In this document: positions 9,235 to 34,289 of the stretch, one piece after another | How the letters are laid out: every line of letters starts with the position of its first letter | Position numbering within the stretch: position 1 is the first letter of the stretch | Assembly (NCBI GenBank): GCA_030770545.1 | Contig: CM061100.1 | Coordinates: 9,638,501 to 9,702,500 of the forward strand | Reading direction: 5' to 3' | Length of the DNA: 64,000 nucleotides | Origin: Macropodus opercularis | Taxonomy: Eukaryota > Chordata > Actinopteri > Anabantiformes > Osphronemidae | Position numbers and translations under genes: made by a program | Notes under the pieces: model-generated | Told to the model about the DNA's origin: nothing | Seen by the model: the letters and a program-made list of their open reading frames with translations, nothing else | Database searches by the model: none

Positions 9235-12200
9235 TCAGACAGATTCGTACTCTTTCTCCCAGGCTGTGTATCTGTTCATCAAGTTTCGGGCCGAGGGTTT
9301 GGTGTGTGCGATAACTTCCAGGCAGTCAGCTGTGGTCACAGTTTCTAGCTGGATTGCAGGCATGTCAGCGTCTTCTGCAGAGAACAATCGCATGTAAGGT
9401 TCATTTTGGGACACTTGTCTGTCGTGTTCTAAATGTGTAATCTGTCTGCTGAGCATCTCTGTATACAGTACTGTATGTGTGTCTGTTGTTCTTGGCTACA
9501 AGTAAAAGCTTGCTCTATGTGGGATTTGTTGGGTTTAGTTGTGTAAGATCTTAACCTTACTTGTAAAGTGCCTTGAGATAACTGGTGTTGTGAATTGGCG
9601 CTATATAAATAAAACAATTGAATTGTTGTTGTCCTACCCTCCCGATGTGACTCAAGTGCATCAAAGATCTTCCGCACTGGTCTCATGGCAGCTTCCTTAC
9701 AAACCAACCTTATATCAGAGCCAGAGTAACCTTCTATGCCCTAAAACAACACAAGAGGCAGGTGAGGCTTAGAGAAAATATTGTGTTTGCCTTTTCTCAT
9801 CTCCCAGTTCATGAAACAGATCAATTATTAAACATAAGCAATACCTCAGAAACATACAAACCTTTGCTAGGGTTTCATAGTCCAGCTCTGTTCGTAGATC
9901 CACCCCTCTTATAGAGTTGAGAGGAGGCAGCCAATGTGAGATCATGGCTTTGCGAGCTTGCAAGGATGGTAGACTCACTAAAATCCTCTTCTCCAACCTC
10001 CTCAGCATGGCGTGATCCAGTTCCCTGAGAGAGGAGTAGAATGTGTTACAAAAGTGCATTGAAGTGGTTAAAATCAAAGTAAACTGCAGATGTCAAGATG
10101 ATGTCGTTTTAGCAAATGTAGGAAGGGAAACGAAAAGTGTATTTACCACATTCTGTTTATGAACTGAATGGAAACAAGTACATCAATTACTTGTCTTTGT
10201 CTGTGTTTGTAATGTGTTCTTGCTGAGTTACTGTACCAAGGCAGGTTGGAGGCAGCCAGTACAAACACCAGGTCTTCTGATCTTGCCAGGCCGTCCATCT
10301 GAACCAACAGCTCAGTCTTCATCCTTCGACTCCCCTCATGCTCTCCTCTAAAAATAGAGTGAATCTGCTGTTACATCAAACTTTATATTTACATTGGTCT
10401 CCACACAACTGTTTGCAGTGACATGAATGCAGTGTAGCCACAAGCTGAGCAGTAACGTTTAGCACCAGTAAGAATGACCGCACACTGTGGCTCAGCTCAC
10501 CCCAAGCTGGTTCCTCTTTGACCCATCACTGATTCTAGCTCATCTAGGAAGATGGTGGAAGGGGCGTGATACCTGGCCAGCTCAAAGAGGACCTGCAGCC
10601 ATTAAAATAACTAATTAACTAAAATGTGTGTAAAATCCAATTCCTTAGATGTTGAATTGGATCTGTGTAGTGTAGAGACTGGCAGCCTACCCTGACCAGT
10701 TTCTCAGAGTCTCCCCTCCACTTGCTCACGATGCTGGAGGCTGAGATGTTGAAGAAGGTTGTTTTACACTCTGTAGCCACGGCCTTGGCCAGCAGGGTCT
10801 TACCTGTACCTGTGTGTATGTAACACTGCATGTAACAAAAAAAAACGTGTGCGTGCAAAACAAAACACACCAAATTCAAAGCGTTACCTGGGGGGCCGTA
10901 GAGCAGTAGCCCCTTCCATGGAGACAGGATGCCTGTAAATAGCTGGGGGTACTATGGGGAAAGATGATGGAGGGAAACACAATAAGCGAGGGAGTGTAAC
11001 ACTGAAGAATGAATAATAATGGAGACGGAAGTTAGGAATGGTGGAAAAGTGGCTGGATGGTTTTATTCAATAAAAGGCCAGCAGGATAGAAGACACATCA
11101 GTCCTCATCAGCTGGTAAATGTCAACAGGATGCAGACAACCTGATTTGTTGTCATCATATCCATGAGAAAGGTCTGGGTGATGATGACAGAACTATATGT
11201 GTGTGCTTTCCTATATACAGAGGCAAATTGTGTGAACGTGGCTATGTATATAAATTCTACATGGCATTCCATCTGCGTGTGTGTTCCTTCCTCTCTGCCT
11301 ATCTATCCATCTGTATATGTGCGCGTTACCATAATATCCCTGGTATAGATTTAATGTCAGCCTAACAGACTGACCTGACCTCACAGCCCTCCGTCTCTTT
11401 AAGCCCTTTAAAGAAGATGTATTCAGAATCGAAGACGGGCGGCCAGCGCTGAAATACCAACACGTTCGGGCGTCCGCTGTTACCTTAATGGGATAGACGA
11501 CGGCCTCTTTGACTAATCGCTTGGCGTCCTCCAGGCCGATGATGTCCTCCCACCGCACGTTGGGACTGTGTAAGTAGATGTCCTTTAGGCGGTGAAGCAC
11601 ACACACAAAGACACAGTGTGAGGGACGTGGGACACAAGCATGTCGTGGTGCGATTAGGTTCACGTAAACAGGTGTCATTTATATAAAACACCAGATAAGG
11701 GAAATAAATCGAACCTGGGCCTTCATTAATACAATTGATCAATCAATTCGCAAAGGAGCCCTTCACTGCTCTCTAGTGGATATTTGATAAATTACTTTAA
11801 TCATGTTACAGTTTTTACACTATATTCCATGAGCCAAGTATACACACAACGTCTTCTCCCCTCTACGTGTTTATTATAATCATCCATGTGTTTCTATGCT
11901 CAGGTGTCTATTTTGTACCCTGCTGATGATTGAAGCCAGTTCTCTCATCTCTCCACTCATTCCAGAAAAGCCACTGAGGGGCTTCAGCAGACGTTCCTGC
12001 AACACACAATTATTATTGTTAGCTACACTTCTATAACTAATGATCACTAGGTTTAACATTTTCACATGACCTAAATGTTTCAAAATGACACTCATGCAAG
12101 TTTTTCCCAAACCCGATTAACCGCACAGCTTGATTATTTGCTATTTTCAATTTCCCCAGTGGTGCTCAAAGTCTCCAGTGTAATTACCATGTGGTCTGAG

Positions 12201-13932
12201 TCACTGCCTGCTCCTTTAGCGTCGTGAATTGTGACTTTACCATCAGTTAGGTGACCCTAAAACAGACAAAAGATCTTTTTAAACATACAACTAAATGCGC
12301 ATAGAAAGACACTGTCAGTTCAAGCAGCAAAAAATCTCCCAGTACCTTCCTGATCACAGATGCGTCTCCAGCAGATCCATTTCGAATGGAAGAAACATTG
12401 AGACCAAACTCTGATGACTCTGGGAGAACAGAGGATCCATTCTCCTGGGTAAAGAATCACAGTAACAATGTCACAATTACCAATACTTATTTTAAATTAT
12501 ATGGATCCTAGTTCTTCCAGGTTTAACGTTGTACATTAGTATGTGCACCGGTGGTCTTCTTGGCCCCGCCTGTGCCAGACTGTGGGCTCTGAGATGGGTT
12601 GATTTTGGGAAGAGGTTTAACAGCTGAGCAAGAACTCCTGAGGGACAAAGTGACATATTTCAGAGAAGAGATCGAGCTCTAATTACTGGTTGATGGAGCA
12701 CATTTTCTAGGAAACACGCATTGACCATATGAGACTTAATTCAACAACATCACAAAATAAAGAATAAAAATACTAAAATAATTAGTTATTACAATTAATA
12801 AGTTGTGTTTTGTAACACTGAAGACGTCAGACTCACCTTTTTACTCCACCACTTTTTGCATATCTGATCTCCCCTTGGCAGTAAAAATGAAATACAACAC
12901 AACATATTGACTCCAACTGAGATTTCTGAAACTACATGCAAAATATAACAGCAAGTGTAGCACATGATACTGGTATTGCTCAGGGTTTTAGTAGCCGCCG
13001 CATACCTGGCTCTGTTGTTCTTCTGATGAGTTTGGGGTATTTCTGGAACTTGACGTAGTGATAACTCTCGTATTCCATCAGCACCATCTCCAGGTCGATG
13101 TTATCGCAAACCTCGAACTTCCTCACGCCTCCGTTCGTCTCCTGATCCAAGGCCACAGCTGCTGCCACGTAGCTTGTGGACGGACAGAAGTTTTAAGGAT
13201 CCAGGGTCAAATGTGTCTGCCGCCTTGTGCTGCTTGGTCTAATATGATTAGACCCTTATGATTAAGCCCTGGGAGCTGCTCTAGTAATTGAATCAATAAA
13301 GGATTATCTTCTCTTACTTCATAACATACTTCATAGTATTTGACTGACCCTTGGCCCAGCAGGTGCTGGTATATGAGGATGAGGAGGCTCTTCTTCCTCA
13401 TCTCAGTCCTCAGCTCATCCTGTTGAAAAATAACATCATTCAGCAGTGAGAGTCATTGGTATAGTAGCTGCGGCGAGTACTATGGGGTAGGATGCGATCA
13501 TTTTGGCCACGGGAGGGCGACAAACTGCCATAAATGACAACGACGTGACTGTATCTAGGCAACCAGTAGACGCCGATTAATCGTGGCTGACGGGGGGGGG
13601 GGGGGGGGGGGGGGGGGGGGTAGGCTAAATTAGCCTCACTAGCGTCTTCTAAGCTGAAAACGTAACGTTTAAACAGCGATGATGCGACCGCAGAATATGT
13701 GAAACTTCCAGTAGTCTAGCCCTGCACACTTGCCATCAACGGCGTTAAGTTGACACGTCGCACGGTTGAACTGGCATTAAGCCCAACTAGTGTTGCACGT
13801 TACGTGAAAGTTGGCACTTTACCAGATGCCGCCTGTGAAGTTTGCTACAACGGACACAGAAGTCTTGCATTTACTCACAGCCTCTCGGGCTTGATGCGCG
13901 ACTTTCATGGATTGAAATGACAGTTCCATCAT
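9235..13932 (-). CDS. katnal2: Katanin p60 subunit A-like 2, microtubule-severing AAA ATPase (16 exons, about 522 aa)
   Basis: AAA ATPase of the katanin group, associated with microtubules, cilia and spermiogenesis in mammals. Exons in transcript order: 13932-13879, 13419-13349, 13172-13006, 12873-12837, 12637-12535, 12444-12346, 12256-12188, 11996-11919, 11582-11484, 10951-10888, 10809-10691, 10592-10501, 10347-10237, 10024-9862, 9740-9638, 9374-9235; total 1569 bases. An N-terminal LisH-type region (about 19-60) precedes a variable linker (about 100-200). The AAA domain has Walker A GPPGTGKT (278-285), Walker B IFLDE (334-338), sensor-1 Asn385 in AASNLPW, and arginines in MLRRLEKR (394-401). 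The C-terminus ends WEKEYESV. Exon 5 keeps frame only with a donor at 12535 rather than the nearer one at 12549. Two adjacent ATGs are possible starts (13932 or 13929). Confidence 0.96.
9492..9625 (+). mobile_element. Short interspersed element tail in the last katnal2 intron
   Basis: Second copy of the element at 8492-8623, in the same plus-strand orientation. It shares the GGCTACAAGTAAAA start, the GTAAAGTGCCTTGAGATAAC core and the CTATATAAATAAA tail. It is antisense to katnal2 and ends five bases from the donor of exon 15 (GTAGGAC, complement of 9631-9637). Confidence 0.75.
13592..13620 (+). repeat. Uninterrupted G29 homopolymer in katnal2 intron 1
   Basis: Twenty-nine consecutive G on the plus strand (C on the katnal2 sense strand), between exon 2 (ends 13419) and exon 1 (starts 13879). 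Such a run can form G-quadruplexes or i-motifs, and its length is unreliable in any assembly. Confidence 0.97.
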
Positions 13933-14004
13933 GGTCCCGGTAGTTTAGTGAGACAGATGATTTACTGTCTTTCCGGTTCCCAGCTGTTCCTGTTCCTGTT
14001 ATTC
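13879..14004. promoter_or_regulatory. Head-to-head start region of katnal2 and the small plus-strand gene candidate
   Basis: The katnal2 start codon (complement of 13930-13932) and a plus-strand ATG at 13931 share two bases. Both transcripts, if real, need starts on opposite sides, so their first exons would overlap antisense. The surrounding 13.45-13.95 kb is richer in CpG than flanking DNA, fitting a vertebrate promoter. No TATA box was seen. Promoter function is inferred from gene layout. Confidence 0.4.
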
Positions 14005-15382
14005 TTCTTCTTCTCCCTTTTCTTCTTCTTCTTTTTTCTTCTTCTACTTCTTCTTCTCCCTTTTCTTCTTCTTCTTTTTTCTTCTTCTACTTCTTCTTCT
14101 CCCTTTTCTTCTCCCTCTTCTTCTTTTTCTTCTTCTTCTTCCGTTTCCTATAGAAAACTAATTACTAAGTCTTATATCTCCTGTACTGTATAACTTTAAA
14201 ATTTAACATTGTTTTCCAAAAATCTATTCTTTAAGTCTGATCGTTTGGGGTCTTATGTTTTTCCCCTCGCAGCTACTGTACAAACAGAAGTTGCAATTTA
14301 CTGACATTACACAGACCAATTATGTGAGTATTCTTACAACATGTTTCTGTGGGAAAGAAACTTTAAAACATTTCCAGATAAATGTTGAAAGGGCAAATAT
14401 GTTATTAAAAAAATTGCATACACGCAAATTATAGTCTATTAATCAATAGGTTTTCAAAACGTGACACAATTGCACAGAGAACATTGCTCATTCATAATTT
14501 ACAAATGTGGAGCTGCTAATTCACTTATTCCTGTAGGTACTAAAACATTGTGGTCCACCAGAGAGCAGTGACAAGTCATCAGCTATTGCTGTGAGTAAAT
14601 CTGATCCGTTATTCACTGTATTTCCTTTGTCTGATGCTGCAAATAACCTGAATGAGAAACCTCACTGACATTTTAAGTAATATATATATTATCTTTGACT
14701 TTATTACCCAACAATGGTTTTACACCAATATTTGATCGGATACCAATATTAAATAAATATCGACTAAGCCAACCAATGAAACAGTCATCTAGCATATTAA
14801 GCTACAGCCTCTGCCAGTGCACACTGCTATTTCAGCATAAGTTGCCTAACTTCGATTATGAATACATCTTATTTCAAAGCGCCTAAAGAGAAGACGGGTA
14901 GTGGGAGAGAGGCTGACATTAAATCTATGTCCGGGATATTATAGTATACACACATAGACAGGCAAGACAGCAAGGAAAGATCAAGTAAAAATATGTCACA
15001 TAAGTGCACAGTGCTTGTAGCTTGTGTGTGTGTGCATATATAAACACACAAGGCTCATTTGCTTGTATCATCATCATCTTCCAGGCCTTTTCTGTGCATA
15101 TGATGCCAACAGATCAGGTTGTCTGCATCCTCTTGACATTTACAGACAGAGATGAAGACTGATGTGTCCATGGTCTACTCTGCAGCCGGTTTGATTGAAT
15201 AACACCGCCTGTTCATGCAGCATCCCTCCACCAACCCCAAATCCCTAACCTCATCTTTGTTTTTATTAACTCTCCAGAGTGTCCAAATGCTTTCGACCCT
15301 CTGGAGTGGAGAAAAGCTTTGTGATTTAAGCTTCGGTTTGTTTTTGTTCTTGCAGGACAAGGGCATGTATAAGAAAAACTAA
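13931..15382 (+). CDS. Candidate small protein gene of four exons (46 aa), unidentified
   Basis: Four blocks join in phase 0: 13931-13939 (ATG GTC CCG, context ATCATGG), 14273-14323, 14537-14590 and 15356-15382 (stop TAA at 15380). Internal splice sites are strong: acceptor TTTTTCCCCTCGCAG, donor TAT/GTGAGT, acceptor TTATTCCTGTAG, donor GCT/GTGAGT, acceptor TTTTTGTTCTTGCAG. The first donor (CCG/GTAGTT) is weaker, so exon 1 is least certain. Exon peptides are LLYKQKLQFTDITQTNY, VLKHCGPPESSDKSSAIA and DKGMYKKN. Other phases of the middle exons hit stops. No signal peptide or membrane segment is present. AATAAA follows at 15981. I recognise no family. Opposite orientation to katnal2 suggests a shared promoter. 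Chance alignment of short open exons remains possible. Confidence 0.42.
14005..14145 (+). repeat. CTT-rich minisatellite with a 43-base period
   Basis: Pure pyrimidine-rich tract. Two copies of a 43-base unit start at 14005 and 14048, with a partial third at 14091 that diverges after its first 20 or so bases. Each unit begins TTCTTCTTCTCCCTTTTC and ends TTCTTCTAC. It lies about 70 bases upstream of the katnal2 start (GAA-rich on that sense strand) and would be inside intron 1 of the small gene candidate. Confidence 0.92.
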
Positions 15383-15980
15383 GAATAGATCGTTATTTAT
15401 GTGTTTTTGACCTAAATAAGGTAGAATCAAGCATTAATTACAACCATGTAGTTACACATTGCCTCTAAATGCCAGCAGCGCTATGACCTAACCATGACCT
15501 GTAAGCTATGAACCTGTGCTTACAGATTTACGTTGATATGTGTTTTTGTAAACAAAAATACAAAACTGAGTTCTCCAGTTTTCTTCAAAACATTTATTCT
15601 TGCACAGTCAGTTTCCATCTTTGTCACATTAAATTGCACATCGGCTCATCAACATTACAGTAATAGGTTTTCTGCCCGACTTGCATATTTCTGCAGCCAC
15701 CTGACACCACACTGCTGCGAATACATTGATACCTTCTAGTTTTGGGTAGTTCCGCTTTAGTTTCACTGACCACAAGGCTGGTTTATATAAAGGGTAGAAC
15801 CTGGAGAAGTTTGGCAGCAGTGAGTATTTCTTCACACTGCTCGGTTAGTGCAAATTCCAGATGATTAACAGGCTGAAGACACTGTAGCCATGTAGCGTGG
15901 TCAGAATATTATCAGTAGATTTGGATTGTTGTATATAATTTCTTTAACCTCATGAAACTTTCTTTTACATAAAATCTGTA

Positions 15981-15986
15981 AATAAA
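15981..15986 (+). terminator. Candidate polyadenylation signal for the small plus-strand gene
   Basis: AATAAA, 599 bases after the candidate stop at 15382. Relevant only if that gene is transcribed. Confidence 0.3.
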
Positions 15987-15989
15987 TTA

Positions 15990-17384
15990 CTGACAGATCA
16001 CAGCAGAAGTCTAAAGAGTTTAATTGCAAATATATTAAAAAGAGCTTCCAAATCTCTGATCAATTATTCAACTGAACCAGACAACAGATTTGGTAACTGC
16101 ATGTAGTAAAGGTTTTACTTTCTCATTTAATGGGAAAGTTGAGGCCTATAACAATTAAATTAGTTAACGTTATTTTAAATTTAAGAAAGAAGAAGAAATT
16201 TTTGAAAAGAAAAAAAGCATATTTAATGCTTAATAAGAAACATGTTCAGAGAACAATAGATCTGATGACTAATCAACAAAGCCCTGCAGTGTCTCAGCTG
16301 GTATGATCCGCGGTTGGCTCACAGTGGAGCAACACACATATTGTTCTGGCAGTTTCCATAAGTATCTGTGGCATTTTTAAAACTTATGTAGTAGCAATAC
16401 ATGATGAAATGGTGTCTGTTGTTAGAAAGTGCTTCATCTTTGGAGCAAATACTTCTTGTTTCAGTGAGTAGACCTTTGTGAAGCTGGATTCATATAAAAC
16501 CCTCAAATACTGAGAATACACATGCATATATATTGTAGATTACATTTTAATTTAAGAAAATAGTGTTTTTTTGTACAGTTTACAATATTAAGCATTGCAT
16601 ATGTGTTTTCAGAATAATTCCTTGGTCACTAAATGTGCAATTCTGAACTATTAGTTTATCTATCAAACTTGTCACAGGTTGCTGAAGAATTTAATACTCA
16701 ATAAGCTGGTCATGAATATTATTTTATTATTCTCCGATTACTTGGAAGGCCTTTGGGCTAAAATTACGACAGATCTCAACAATGAGCATACGAAGAGGTC
16801 ATTTACACGTTAAAAACTTGCAGAACAATGCATGTTGTGTGCTAAAGATGCTGAGTCCCGAAGGAAAAATGGCAGGTGTGTAGATGTTTTGAGAGTTGAG
16901 CGTGTGCTGCACCAGCGGCTGTCAAAGGGTGAATGTGAAATTCATCCCCACAGACGGTAATGATCACACACTGCTCCATTCTGAGATTTCAAAACAGTTC
17001 GGAGTAAAGAACAATGTCACCCATTAAGGTGCTGTGTCTGGCTGATCTAAAGCACTAATGAGCTCATCCAGGATGCAAACAGATACGTCAGTGGTGAGCA
17101 TAAGTAACTCGTTGTTTTATAGTCTGTATGGACGATTACATAAAACACTACTGTTTTTAAAAAAAGGTGGACGTTATCCTTTAAGAATGTAAGTTGAGGT
17201 GAATACGGACAATGAAAACATTTGAACCACACTAGATCAAATTTGGATTGTCAATATTTAGGTAAACAAAAAAATAATCATTGTAACTTGAAATTATCTG
17301 GAACTAGATCTTGGTGGTAGTGGAAAAACAGTGTGTCAAGCTGAACTTTTGCGGTTACTGCTCATGTCTGTGCTTGATTGTACC
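15990..17384. other. Stretch between the small gene candidate and sigmar1
   Basis: AT-rich DNA that should include the sigmar1 3'UTR. A minus-strand AATAAA occurs at 16723-16728, 657 bases past the sigmar1 stop. I see no coding exon or named repeat here. Confidence 0.45.
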
Positions 17385-18667
17385 TCAGAAAACTCCAGCG
17401 TCTGTGAGTAGTGTACCAGCCTCAAGCAGCAGACCCTTGACATAGACACGTATTGTGTAGAACATTGTGAGGAAGTCCTGGGTGCTGAACAGGGTGTCTG
17501 CTAGAGCGAATCCCAGCGTGGAAGGGATGAAACCTCGACCGTACTCTACCATCCACGTCCCGGCGCTCCACCGCACTGACGTGGCCTCGCCTACAACATG
17601 TACGATGGTGTCACCTGTGAAGAAAACAAAGAAAGGACACAAAGTGATTCTGTCACTTATGTACATTAATTGGTGCAAGTAAGCAATTGTCATAAAACTG
17701 TAACATTTCAGATTAAGATTTGTATTAAAACAAGTATTACCAGGATAGTAAATTTCACTTTTGGTCGTGCCCTCTTTCCACTGTCTGAAAGTGCCGGAGA
17801 TGATGGTATCAGATATCTCAGCCCAATAGCGACCTGACAGAATCAAACAATTAATACTGAGTTTTCTACATTAAATTAAAAGGGAAAAAACTAAACAAAG
17901 CGAGAGCGTATGTTTATTACATAAACTTTCTTCATCTTTTTGTATTTCTCTTATATTTTGCGTGCTTTATTAAATCGGTCCCTAACTTGGCGCTGACCTT
18001 TGATTATACCTGCAAGCAATGACACAGAATCCCTCCTTCCTCACCTGAGTGCCCTCCTGTGTCCACCGCTGTGCCAAACAACAACACATACTCCGTAAGC
18101 GAAGCGTGGAGCAGACACATGGAGCCCATCCAGCCTCCAGCATTCACAAACACCCACTGCAGGTCCTCGTCTGGCAGGATGTGGCCTGGATACCTAATTC
18201 CACCGCACTTCATTAGATTTATTATTTAACTTGATTCAAGACTTATTAGTTTATTACCCATACGCCTCCATGTTGTAAGAGAAGTTCCTGGGACTTTTTT
18301 TTTTTTAATGAAGACTTCCCATGACACATTCAAAACGCACATAGGAATGATTACAGGATTCTAGTTTTTTACCTCTTCCTGAGCTCCACCACCACTTTGG
18401 AGAAGGCCTGCTCATGGTCCTGTCCTGAGAACAGAGACATTTTATAGAACCTACTGAGGGCAGGCAGGAAGACTGTTTGGGGTTTGGGTTCTTGATCTAG
18501 ACACGAACATAACCAAACTCACCAGCGTACTGTTTGGCCAATTTGGCGATGTCGTCCTTGTTGAAAACATACTGCTTTGTGGCCATCCACTGCCGCAACA
18601 GCAGCACGGCCAGGGCGGTGACTGCGACGAATGCTAACAATCTTAAACTCGTTTTGACTACAGACAT
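17385..18667 (-). CDS. sigmar1: Sigma non-opioid intracellular receptor 1 (5 coding exons, 222 aa)
   Basis: ER membrane chaperone/receptor of the ERG2-sigma-1 family, located at mitochondria-associated ER membranes. Exons in transcript order: 18667-18523, 18424-18373, 18193-18045, 17833-17741, 17614-17385, totalling 669 bases. An N-terminal transmembrane helix (about residues 7-25, LRLLAFVAVTALAVLLL) is followed by a cupin-like domain. Visible landmarks are WVFVNAGGWMGSMCLLHASL, GRYWAEISDTIISGTF with Asp124 (human Asp126) and WMVEYGRGFIPSTLGFALAD with Glu170 (human Glu172), the ligand-site acids. The C-terminus is LLTDAGVF. Human SIGMAR1 has four exons with boundaries after coding bases 151, 352 and 445. 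Here the counterpart of human exon 2 is split by a 179-base intron (18194-18372), with halves of 52 and 149 bases that still sum to 201. Divergent from galt. Confidence 0.97.
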
Positions 18668-19230
18668 GGCTGAAACAAAAAAAAAAACGCAAGCAGACAG
18701 AGACACGGCGACAGGTTTGGCTACATGTGGACACTGAGGCAACACCGGTCGCTACAAACACGCCATCAGGAGAGGAGGCGTGGAATCCAAACTGAGAGCT
18801 ACTTCCTGGTCAGGTGGGGCGGCAAGTCGCTGCTTAGCCAATTACAATCAGAGTTGGTCGAATTGGCAACCGCAACGCTAGGGTTGCCAGCATATTACGA
18901 GAAACCCCCCATAGCAATGTCTTTATTTTGCTGCATGTTTTTACTAAATAACTGTATTTAAAGGAAGACATATTTAAGAACTTGTATTAAATCTACACAT
19001 TTCACTTTGTGTCCTTGTCATGTCTTTGGATTTTCTTTATAATGTTATTTGTTTGTAGAGATTTGTTTTACGTGTTGACACGCTCAACGTGCACGTTGTT
19101 TCGCTTGTCAAACAACAGGAAGTGGGGCAAGGGTTGCTGATCAGCAAGAGACAGCGTTGAGTTAATGATAGATTTTACATCCGAAACTTAGGGAGAAGTG
19201 GTGGTGGTTTTGGAAACAACACTCACCAGG
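18668..19230. promoter_or_regulatory. Divergent intergenic promoter region between sigmar1 and galt
   Basis: 563 bases separate the two start codons, which point away from each other. The same head-to-head order exists on human 9p13, though with a wider gap. The segment contains scattered CpGs and no TATA box that I can place. Both 5'UTRs must fall here. A 78-codon open frame at 18725-18961 is not conserved with anything I know. Confidence 0.6.
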
Positions 19231-33754
<14,524 letters not shown>

Positions 33755-34126
33755 ATGTCAAAGTAAAATAACATGTGTGAAGGCTGGAAGAGCAGGGACA
33801 GTATACAGCCGTATAAATACATATAAAGCCGACTCCAACTTCAGGTCAACCATTGTAAAGTTTTCGGAACTGTACTGTATGTTTTAGCAATACTGTAAAA
33901 AGATGTGTACAGTAAGTGCCTTTGCTAAGATGTCCATTAACAGAATAGTAATTAGTTTACTCTGTATTATCACTTACACAGTTCCCACAGTGTTTTTGAA
34001 CACAGACACACAGACAGTAGGGCGAATAATACTTGAAATACAGTATATTGTGTTAGTTGATCCATTTATGTAATAACATACAACATATTAAATTAAATAC
34101 AAAGTTGGCATGTATTTCTACTGTAC

Positions 34127-34147
34127 TGTATGTATGTATGTATGTAT
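34127..34147. repeat. (GTAT)5 tetranucleotide repeat in the galt 3' region
   Basis: Short perfect GTAT/TGTA tract between the galt stop and its likely polyadenylation signal. Confidence 0.85.
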
Positions 34148-34275
34148 ATTTTTATTTCATTATTAGGATTACTTCCTGAAAATGATAAAAGAAACCCAGA
34201 TCCTTTGAAGTTCATTGGGTGGCATATTTTCAACTCCTTCATGTCAATGGTGGTGATGAATTATTATAAACTATA

Positions 34276-34281
34276 AATAAA
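34276..34281 (+). terminator. Candidate polyadenylation signal of galt
   Basis: AATAAA in CTATAAATAAAATTGG, 522 bases after the galt stop. An ATTAAA also occurs near 34088, so use of this site is inferred. Confidence 0.45.
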
Positions 34282-34289
34282 ATTGGCCT

